From: Thiohalocapsa sp. ML1
GTDB lineage: Bacteria > Pseudomonadota > Gammaproteobacteria > Chromatiales > Chromatiaceae
DNA: 64,000 bases
Direction of reading: 5' to 3'
NCBI RefSeq assembly: GCF_001469165.1
Contig: NZ_JABX01000003.1
Coordinates: forward strand, 158,470-222,469
Made by a program: the position numbers and the translations under genes. The number at the start of each line of letters is the position of its first letter. Position 1 is the first letter of the stretch. A model generated the notes under the pieces. It saw nothing but the letters and a program-made list of their open reading frames with translations, was not told where the DNA came from and ran no database searches. Below, one piece after another: positions 33,110 to 39,305 of this stretch.

Positions 33110-33858
33110 GCCAGCCGGTCCAGCGCGACGAGCCCCGCGCAGAGCGGTAGCAGCGCGAGCAGCCACGCCGTGTCGGCGCCGCGCCAGCGCTGGCTGTCCA
33201 GCAGATAGAAGCGGCCATGGAAGCCGCGGCAGCGCATCGCCGCCTCGACGCGCCGCGCGCGCTCCAGGCTGCGCACCAAGAGCATGCCGATGAGGTTGCC
33301 GTAGCTCGCCCAGGTGTGGCGATTGCTGCGCGGCACGAAGGCGCGGGCGCGCATGGCCCGGCGCAGCCGCCCCAGCTCGTCATCCAGCCGCGCGATCTGG
33401 CGCACCGTCAGCAACAGCAGGTGCACCAGCTTGTCCGGCAGGCCCAGCCGCCCAAGCGCGTGGCCCAGCGCCGGGGCTTCGAGCCCGCCAAGCAGCCCGA
33501 GCATGGCCAGCACCACCGCGTTGGCCTTGAGCGCGATGAGCGCCGCCTTGTGCAGCCCCTCAGCGCTCGCCGCGAACGGCCCGAGCGCCAGCACGGGCGC
33601 GCCCGGCACGGTAAAGGGCAGCGTCAGCAGCAGCGCCAGCATGAGCCCTTCGAGCAGCGCGAGGCGCCGCAGCAGCAGGCGCGGCGGCAGCCCGGCGGCG
33701 AATACGACCAGCACCGCCAGCGCCAGCGCGAGGCCGGTGGCGCCGATGCGCTCCAGGCTCACGGTGACCAGCGCAAACAGCACAAGCGCGAGGATCAGGA
33801 GCCGCGGGTCACGGCGCGCAAAGGTGCCCTGGGCGCTCGGCGCGAGGGGCGATGGCAT
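33106..33858 (-). CDS. nikQ: ECF transporter transmembrane component (CbiQ/NikQ)
   Basis: 250 aa from the ATG at 33858, overlapping the nikL stop (ATGA). CbiQ-type T-component: several hydrophobic helices (LLILALVLFALVTVSLERIG; LLLRRLALLEGLMLALLLTL) and the coupling motifs with the Ala-Arg-Gly-like pattern AMRARAF and AMRCRGF that contact the ATPase. It links the substrate-binding NikM to NikO. Confidence 0.93.
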   Translation of the reverse strand: MPSPLAPSAQGTFARRDPRLLILALVLFALVTVSLERIGATGLALALAVLVVFAAGLPPRLLLRRLALLEGLMLALLLTLPFTVPGAPVLALGPFAASAEGLHKAALIALKANAVVLAMLGLLGGLEAPALGHALGRLGLPDKLVHLLLLTVRQIARLDDELGRLRRAMRARAFVPRSNRHTWASYGNLIGMLLVRSLERARRVEAAMRCRGFHGRFYLLDSQRWRGADTAWLLALLPLCAGLVALDRLA

Positions 33859-34526
33859 CAGCGCCCGCCGCCGTTTCGCCGGCACTGCCACCAGAGCCCG
33901 AGCCCGGCAAGGCCGACGATGTAGCCGATGCCGCCCAGCACGTCGCGGAACCCCGCCGCATCGCGGGCCGCCGCGGCCTCTTCGCGCAGCGGGCGCACCT
34001 GGCGCGCGACCGCGCGCTCGATGGCGGCGATGAGGTCGGGATCGAGCCGGGGCTCGGCGGCACCGATGTCGGTCGCCGCTGCCGCGGGCAGCGCGGGGCG
34101 ATCTGCCGCTTGCAGCGGCGCAGCAGCCGAGCTGGCCGCATCGGCGACGTCGCCCTGCGGGAACGCCCCGGCCAGCTCGGCGGCGCGGATCAGCCAGGTC
34201 GCCCGGTGTCCGTCCGGCGTCTCTGCGATGATCTGATGATCGACGGCCGCCGTCGCCGCGTAGGCGAAGCCGCCGTCGGCCCCGGAGCGCAGCGCCGCGA
34301 GCGGCTCGCCGCTGGCGCTCTGCACCCGCACCGGCACGTCCGCCGCCTTGCCGCCGCCGGCGAAGTAGACCTCCCCGCGGATGACCCGGCCATCGGCGGC
34401 GGCGAACAGATTGAGCTTGTGCGCGAGCGCCGGGCCGGCGGCCAAGAGCCACAGCAGCGTCGCGGCCAAGTACAGCACATGGCCAAAGCCGCGGCGGCGA
34501 CGGCGCGCGCGTGCGTCCTCAGGCAT
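33858..34526 (-). CDS. nikL: NikL-like accessory component of the nickel transporter
   Basis: 222 aa. N-terminal signal/anchor helix (GHVLYLAATLLWLLAAGPAL) ending in AHKLNLFA, an exposed His close to the cleavage site as in NikL/NikK proteins. A beta-sandwich domain (about 45-120; GEVYFAGGGKAADVPVRV) resembles carboxypeptidase regulatory-like folds. An alanine-rich stretch and a C-terminal transmembrane helix (GYIVGLAGLGLWWQ) follow. NikL replaces NikN/CbiN in some nickel ECF systems. It overlaps nikM by eight bases. Confidence 0.85.
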   Translation of the reverse strand: MPEDARARRRRRGFGHVLYLAATLLWLLAAGPALAHKLNLFAAADGRVIRGEVYFAGGGKAADVPVRVQSASGEPLAALRSGADGGFAYAATAAVDHQIIAETPDGHRATWLIRAAELAGAFPQGDVADAASSAAAPLQAADRPALPAAAATDIGAAEPRLDPDLIAAIERAVARQVRPLREEAAAARDAAGFRDVLGGIGYIVGLAGLGLWWQCRRNGGGR

Positions 34527-35139
34527 GGCGCGCCTCCGCCCCCGGCAGCATCTCCGGCGCCACGCGCTTGAGAAAGCTCAGCACCGTGCCGGTCACCAAC
34601 GCCTCCACCAGGGCCAGCGGCACATAGATCACCAGCACGGCCTTGGCCGCCGGCCAAAAGGATTCACCGCTCAGCCCCAGGCTCAGCGCCACCAGCGCCG
34701 CGGTGAGCAGCACACCGGCGGCGCCGGCCGCAGCGCCGATGCCGAACACCGCCTTCGGGCCCGCCCGGCCCAGCAGCGGTCGCAGCGCCGCCGCACACAG
34801 GAGCGCCGGCAGGGCAATGTTCAGCGTATTGACGCCGAGGACGACAACCCCGCCGTAACCGAAGAAGGCGGCCTGGAGCACCAGCGCGACGAACAACGCC
34901 GGCACCGCCGTCCAGCCCAGCAGCAGGCCCATCAGCCCGTTCAGCAACAGGTGCGCGCTGCTTAGGCCCAGCGGGATGCTAATCAGCGACGAGACGAAGA
35001 AGGCCGCCGCCAGCACCGCCGCCTGCGGCAGCGCGGCATAGTCCAGCCGGCGCAGCGCGACGGCGAGGAGCCCCGCCGATAGGAGCGCACCGGTCACGAG
35101 CACGGGTGCGCTCAAGACGCCGTCTGGGATGTGGGCCAT
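34519..35139 (-). CDS. nikM: Nickel ECF transporter substrate-binding membrane protein
   Basis: 206 aa, CbiM/NikM family. Starts MAHIPDGVLSAPVLV: the N-terminal His-Ile-Pro-Asp-Gly motif supplies the metal ligand. Multiple transmembrane helices follow, including the conserved LGLSSAHLLLNGLMGLLLGW with a second metal-binding His and the GVNTLNIALPA segment. Nickel rather than cobalt is inferred from the NikR operator and the NikK/NikL partners. Confidence 0.93.
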   Translation of the reverse strand: MAHIPDGVLSAPVLVTGALLSAGLLAVALRRLDYAALPQAAVLAAAFFVSSLISIPLGLSSAHLLLNGLMGLLLGWTAVPALFVALVLQAAFFGYGGVVVLGVNTLNIALPALLCAAALRPLLGRAGPKAVFGIGAAAGAAGVLLTAALVALSLGLSGESFWPAAKAVLVIYVPLALVEALVTGTVLSFLKRVAPEMLPGAEARHA

Positions 35140-35148
35140 CGCGTGAGG

Positions 35149-35949
35149 CTACTCCATGTCGCGCGCGCGCACCCAGATCAGCGCGCCCTGCTCCACCGGC
35201 ACCGACTCACCGTCCGGGTTCTGCATCGGCTCATCGCCCTCGATCAGGGCCGCGAAGCCCCACCAGCCGGCGCGCGGCATCGCGTAGCTGAACACGCCGT
35301 TGCCATCGGCCCTCAGCACCTGGGTCACGAAGGGGCTCGCCGGCGGCGTCACGCTGCCGTCGTTGCGCCATTCCACCTCGACCTCCGCGAAAGGCACCGG
35401 CGCACCGCCCTTCTTGACCACGCCCGTGAACAGGTTGCCGGTCCAGAGGCCGTAGGGCCGCGTCAGCGGCTCGATCTCCACCGGCAGCCCCACCATGGCG
35501 TCCCAGTTCTCCTCGGCGCCGAAGGCATCCACCACCGTCTTGGTGTAGTGGACGATCATCACCCCCTCCGCCGGCTCCCAGTAGGGCGCGGGCTCGACGA
35601 AGAAGACATAGCCGCCCGGCCCCGGCACCTTGAAGCTTGCCTTGTAGGCCGCCTTGCCGTCCACCTGCACCTGCTCCAGGGCGTCCTTGAGGTCTTGCTT
35701 GCCGTCCGCCGTGAGCACGCCGAAGGCAGCCGGCGTCGCCATCGCCATGGCCGGCCCTTGCTCCATGGGATGCGTGAAGGTGAGCGCCAGGGACAGCTCG
35801 GCGCCGGTGTCGGCGTCGATGATCTCCGCGGACGGGATCAGCTCCTGGAAGTGCGCCGCCGCGCCCAGCGGCACGGCCAGGAGCAGCGCAGGCAGGAGCG
35901 CGCGGGGGAAGCGCGCGGGGCGGGCATCGGTCGGGCATGGCTGCGGCAT
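35149..35949 (-). CDS. nikK: NikK, DUF4198 periplasmic component of the nickel transporter
   Basis: 266 aa, first gene of the operon. Signal peptide ([20 protein letters not shown]) exposes a His near the mature N-terminus, as in DUF4198 proteins. The body is beta-rich: [17 protein letters not shown], then [16 protein letters not shown] and [21 protein letters not shown]4198/NikK proteins accompany NikMLQO in delta- and gammaproteobacteria and probably hand Ni2+ to NikM in the periplasm. A strong AGGAGG ribosome-binding site precedes the ATG. A NikR box lies about 70-95 bp upstream. Confidence 0.9.
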   Translation of the reverse strand: MPQPCPTDARPARFPRALLPALLLAVPLGAAAHFQELIPSAEIIDADTGAELSLALTFTHPMEQGPAMAMATPAAFGVLTADGKQDLKDALEQVQVDGKAAYKASFKVPGPGGYVFFVEPAPYWEPAEGVMIVHYTKTVVDAFGAEENWDAMVGLPVEIEPLTRPYGLWTGNLFTGVVKKGGAPVPFAEVEVEWRNDGSVTPPASPFVTQVLRADGNGVFSYAMPRAGWWGFAALIEGDEPMQNPDGESVPVEQGALIWVRARDME

Positions 35950-36016
35950 CGGGGCCTCCTGTCGGGATGGTCGCCCGCGTCACGCCGGCCCGAACGAGCA
36001 CCCGCGCAGCGAGCTG

Positions 36017-36044
36017 ATATGAGCATTGTCGGGAATGATCATAC
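36017..36044. promoter_or_regulatory. NikR operator upstream of nikK
   Basis: ATATGA-N16-TCATAC, one base from the E. coli NikR consensus GTATGA-N16-TCATAC, with the exact 16-bp spacing. It sits between the nikKMLQO operon and the divergent COG0523 gene, so either or both may be controlled by nickel through the nikR at 13402-13875. Confidence 0.85.
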
Positions 36045-36188
36045 CGGCGGGGTCGAGCGCGCGGCAAGCGCGCGTGTAAGGCGGCTATGGCATGCTCGCC
36101 CTGCTTGAGACCGCCCGCGGCAGCCGGTGGGATCGCCCGCCGACCTTGCACCAGGCCGTAGCGAGCTCACCCGCCACGACTAGCCCCC

Positions 36189-37202
36189 ATGCCGACCCCG
36201 CTGATCCCCGTGACCCTGCTGACCGGCTTTCTGGGCAGCGGCAAGACGACGGTGCTGAACCACCTGGTGCGCCAGCCGGAGCTCGCGCGCACGCTGGTCA
36301 TCATCAACGAGCTCGGCGAGATCGGCCTCGACCACCTGCTGCTGACACGGATCGCGGACGACAGCGTCGTGGAGATGTCGAGCGGCTGCCTCTGCTGCAC
36401 CATCCGCGGCGACCTGATCGGCACGCTCAAGGACGCGCATTGGCGCTTCTCGCGCGGCGGCGAGCGCCAGTTCGACCGCGTGGTCATCGAGACCACCGGC
36501 CTCGCCGACCCCGCGCCGCTGGACGCCCAGCCGGCGGCCCTGAAACAGGCGGCGATGGCCGATTGCCTGCTGCTCACCAAGGCCGACCTCGCCGAGCCCG
36601 CGGCGGTTGCGGCGCTGGAAGCACGCCTGCAGGGCATCAACCCCGCCGCACGGCGCCTGCGGTTTGAGCACTGCGTCGTCGCAGCGTCCGCGCTGCTCGG
36701 GCTCGGGCTGTTCGATGCGGACAGCAAGATCCCGGACGTTGCGCGCTGGCTGAACGAGGAGGCTTACCCGGGCGGCGCGGACCCCGGTGCCATCGACGCC
36801 TGCGGCACCCACCACTACGATAACCACGTGCACGACGACCACGCCGAGCATCGCCACGCGCACCACGCGCACGACCCGAACCGCCACGACGACCGCATCC
36901 GCGCCTTCTGCCTGGTCATCGACGAGCCGCTGGCAGAGAGCATGCTCGACGCCTGGCTCGACCTGCTGCTGTCCATGTCCGGCCCGGACCTGCTGCGCGT
37001 CAAGGGCATCCTGAACCTGCGCGAGCGCGCCGCCCCGGTCGCCATCCACGGCGTCCAGCACATCTTCCACCCGCCGGTGGAGCTGCCCGCCTGGCCCGAC
37101 GCCGACCGCCGCTCAAAGATCGTCTGCATCACCCGCGACATCCCGCGCGCGACCATCGAGGCGTCGCTTGCGGAGTTCATTGAGGTCTGGCGGCGGCCTT
37201 AG
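36189..37202 (+). CDS. COG0523 (CobW-like) metallochaperone GTPase with internal deletion
   Basis: 337 aa. G3E GTPase: Walker A GFLGSGKTT, the metal-binding CXCC motif (SGCLCC), ETTGLADPAP as G3 and LLTKADL as G4. A His-rich insertion (HVHDDHAEHRHAHHAHD) and a C-terminal CobW_C domain (DLLRVKGILNLRER) follow. Compared with the family layout, the segment between ETTGLADPAP and LDAQP is missing: the usual strand with a VVTVVDAV-type motif (roughly 30 residues) is absent while the frame is kept. The protein may be impaired. Divergent from nikKMLQO across the NikR box, which suggests a role in nickel delivery. Confidence 0.85.
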   Translation: MPTPLIPVTLLTGFLGSGKTTVLNHLVRQPELARTLVIINELGEIGLDHLLLTRIADDSVVEMSSGCLCCTIRGDLIGTLKDAHWRFSRGGERQFDRVVIETTGLADPAPLDAQPAALKQAAMADCLLLTKADLAEPAAVAALEARLQGINPAARRLRFEHCVVAASALLGLGLFDADSKIPDVARWLNEEAYPGGADPGAIDACGTHHYDNHVHDDHAEHRHAHHAHDPNRHDDRIRAFCLVIDEPLAESMLDAWLDLLLSMSGPDLLRVKGILNLRERAAPVAIHGVQHIFHPPVELPAWPDADRRSKIVCITRDIPRATIEASLAEFIEVWRRP

Positions 37203-37218
37203 ACGCAGCCGCCGACAC

Positions 37219-37262
37219 CTGGGCCGAGGGCCAAGGGAGCCCTCCTCGGCCCTCGGCCCAGC
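37219..37262. repeat. GGGCCGAGG palindromic repeat
   Basis: GGGCCGAGGGCCAAGGG faces CCTCGGCCCTCGGCCC within 44 bp, just after the COG0523 stop; could act as its terminator. Copies at 10083-10135 and 51271-51325. Confidence 0.65.
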
Positions 37263-37367
37263 CCGCTGTTGGCAGGTCATGGCGCGCAGACGCATCGTCG
37301 GTGCGAGGTCGCGTTGCGCCTCCGCGAGTCGATCCTACCCGGGACAGGAGGCGCGCCTTGCGGAACC

Positions 37368-37416
37368 GGCTCTGCACCTTTGCGCGAGAAACGGCGCCAA
37401 CCGTGGTCTGTCCCTG
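37368..37416. repeat. Partial copy of dispersed element
   Basis: GGCTCTGCACCTTTGCGCGAG (37368-37388) and CGGCGCCAACCGTGGTCTGT with following bases (37392-37416) recur exactly at 39007-39027 and 39058-39082. Here the 30 bp between the two blocks is missing. Confidence 0.7.
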
Positions 37417-37635
37417 AGGCGCCCGCAACAACCGCTCCGAGAGCACTGCGCGGATCTCGGGCCGACACTGGTCGCGGAGATCCTGGCCAGCGCGGCTAGC
37501 TTCGTGATGAGGTCGACAAGCGCCACGAAGCCATTTGTCGCTGCGGCCAGCGCCGGCACCGACCAGCCGCGCCGCGACGCCGCCGCATCACCCGCGTGCT
37601 AACCTCCGGGCAAGGCTATCGAACCGAGCACAGGC

Positions 37636-37872
37636 ATGGAACTGAAGCAACTCGACCGCATCACCTTCGATCCGGCCATCATGGGCGGCAAGCCCTGTAT
37701 GCGCGGCATGCGCGTCACCGTCGGCATGATCGTTGGGATGCTGGCGACCGGACACGACAAGGCAGCCGTGCTCGAACTGTACCCGTACCTCGAACCCGCT
37801 GATATCGATCAGGCACTCAGCTACGCGGCATGGCGTGCGCAAGAGGTCGAGACCCGCATCGACGCTGCATGA
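37636..37872 (+). CDS. DUF433 antitoxin-like protein
   Basis: 78 aa. DUF433 signature: LDRITFDPAIMGGKPCMRGM, then RVTVGMIVGMLATGHDKAAV and LYPYLEPADIDQALSYAAW. The fold is a winged helix related to VapB-type antitoxins and it is commonly paired with a DUF5615 (Mut7-C-like PIN) protein, as here. The stop overlaps the next start (ATGA at 37869-37872). Confidence 0.9.
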   Translation: MELKQLDRITFDPAIMGGKPCMRGMRVTVGMIVGMLATGHDKAAVLELYPYLEPADIDQALSYAAWRAQEVETRIDAA

Positions 37873-38241
37873 ACCTGCTGCTGGACATGAATCTGTCACC
37901 GGCCTGGAAGCCGCTCTTGGAAGCTCATGGCTGGCACACGCAGCACTGGAGCGAGGTCGGGGCGGTGAACGCAGCGGACGCGGAGATCATGGCCTGGGCG
38001 AAGGCGCACGGCTGCTACGTCATCACGAACGACCTCGACTTCAGCGCCATCCTGGCGGCAACCTGGGCGTCCGGGCCGAGCGTGGTTCAGAGCGGTTCAG
38101 CTCAGAGGGCAGGATCTTGCCCCCGCGACCCTGGGCAAGACCCTGCTGTCCGTGCTCGACGCCGCGCGTGACGCCCTGCAACGCGGCGCGATCCTGACCC
38201 TGGATGTCCGCAGCTCGCGCGTCCGCCTGCTGCCGATCTGA
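37869..38241 (+). pseudogene. Frameshifted DUF5615 PIN-like toxin
   Basis: The first ~75 residues are a normal DUF5615 start (MNLLLDMNLSPAWKPLLEAH, then CYVITNDLDFSAILA). After SVVQ the frame is lost; the correct C-terminus (QDLAPATLGKTLLSVLDAAR, ending RVRLLPI at 38241) is read one base over. An imperfect 10-bp tandem duplication (GGTTCAGAGC then GGTTCAGCTC, 38084-38103) lies exactly at the break and explains the +1 shift. As read, translation would end at 38171 with an unrelated tail, so the toxin is probably dead while the antitoxin is intact. Confidence 0.8.
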
Positions 38242-38404
38242 GCGCGCTGGCGCTCCGGCACCGCTACCGGCCGCGAGCAGCCAGGGCGAGGGCCCCGACT
38301 TCAGTCCGCGGCAGGGCGGCGACTGAAGTCGCCGACCCCAGGGCCGGGTGAAGGCGGCGCTGCCGGGGGAGGCGCGGCATCGGCGTCACGAGGGCAGCAA
38401 CAGC

Positions 38405-38797
38405 TCAGCCATCGGCACCCTGTTTCAGCGCAAACTCTCCCAAGAGTTCGACGAAAAGCGGCTGCCAGCGTGCCGGAGCCATACCGACATCGGCGCCAAG
38501 AGAAACCAGGCGCATGTCGGCCTCGCTTGTGCTCATACCCAGCGCCAGCGCCAATGCTCGATAGTTTGATAGGGCCGGTCCAAGACTCGGATGCGGATGG
38601 CCGGTGTCGCGGGTGAAGGCGAGCAGGATCAGCAGCATGCGGCGGCTCAGCGGCTGGGCCTCGGCCAGGCGGTTGGTGGCCTGAAGCAGTTGGGCCAGGT
38701 TGTTCAGATCCCGGGCGACGTCGGGATGCTCGGGCCCGAGGCTCGCCTCGTCAATGGCGAGCGCCCGGCGCAGCAGCGGCTCGGCTTCGGCCAAGCG
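38405..38797 (-). pseudogene. C-terminal relic of a TPR/STAND protein
   Basis: About 130 residues homologous to the C-terminus of the intact STAND-TPR gene at 52431-55007: one full TPR unit (RALAIDEASLGPEHPDVARD, then LNNLAQLLQATNRLAEAQPL) and the same non-repeat tail (AFTRDTGHPHPSLG). No start codon, ATPase domain or other repeats remain. Upstream it runs into unrelated sequence and the 38922-39082 repeat element. Confidence 0.8.
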
Positions 38798-38921
38798 GCG
38801 GCAGATGGCGCAAGGGATGCGTCTAATGTCCCACGGCATAATCTGAGCCACCAGCGCGACTGGCTCCCGCGTGTCGGAGGCTGGGCAGGTATCCGGCGAC
38901 GCCGCGTCACAAGAAGAATAC

Positions 38922-39082
38922 CTCGCGCAAAGACGCAAAGACGCAAAGACGCAAAGGCGCCAAGAGAAAAAGTAAAAAACGAAGACTTTGCGTCTTCTCC
39001 TATTGCGGCTCTGCACCTTTGCGCGAGCTCTTCTTCGAATTCCGTGATTCGCGGAGACGGCGCCAACCGTGGTCTGTCCCTG
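38922..39082. repeat. Dispersed element with GCAAAGAC tandem units
   Basis: Starts with CTCGCGCAAAG and tandem ACGCAAAG units (38925-38961), has a complementary CTTTGCGCGAG at 39017-39027, and ends with the CGGCGCCAACCGTGGTCTGT block (39058-39082). Outer arms make an 11-bp inverted repeat. Part of it recurs at 37368-37416. Confidence 0.65.
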
Positions 39083-39133
39083 GGGCGCCCTCGGCCCGGG
39101 GCGCGGGGCGCAGGCGGCGCGGGCCGGGCCGAG

Positions 39134-39256
39134 CTATAGGGTTCTCGCGAGGCGGAAGCCGAGGTCGTCGTGCCGGCGCGACGGGAGCCTGCCGAACCGG
39201 CACGCCGAACGGCAATGGAAGTCGTCGCCTTTCCAGCAGCCGCAGTGGATCACCCC
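39134..39256 (-). pseudogene. C-terminal relic of a formylglycine-generating-enzyme-like protein
   Basis: About 40 residues ending in FHCRSACRF, then SRRHDDLGFRLARTL and a stop. This matches the conserved end of the FGE-sulfatase/SUMF1 domain (R-S-A-x-R ... LGFR). The usual preceding RGGSW motif appears degraded (GCWKGDD). Everything upstream of this is absent, so it is a relic. Confidence 0.6.
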
Positions 39257-39305
39257 TGTGAGAGATCTTGCTCCAGCAACTGGGGTAGTGGGTGGAACAA
39301 CTCGA

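Larger units (their letters stand above)
37203..37635. other. Repeat-filled gap after the COG0523 gene
   Basis: 433 bp without a supported gene. It contains a GGGCCGAGG palindrome (37219-37262) and a partial copy of the 38922-39082 element (37368-37416). Confidence 0.55.

Noticed and set aside
38405..39016. 204-aa intact gene containing the TPR fragment
   Set aside because: Its N-terminal half is translated from the dispersed GCAAAGAC repeat, so it is a chance fusion with a relic.
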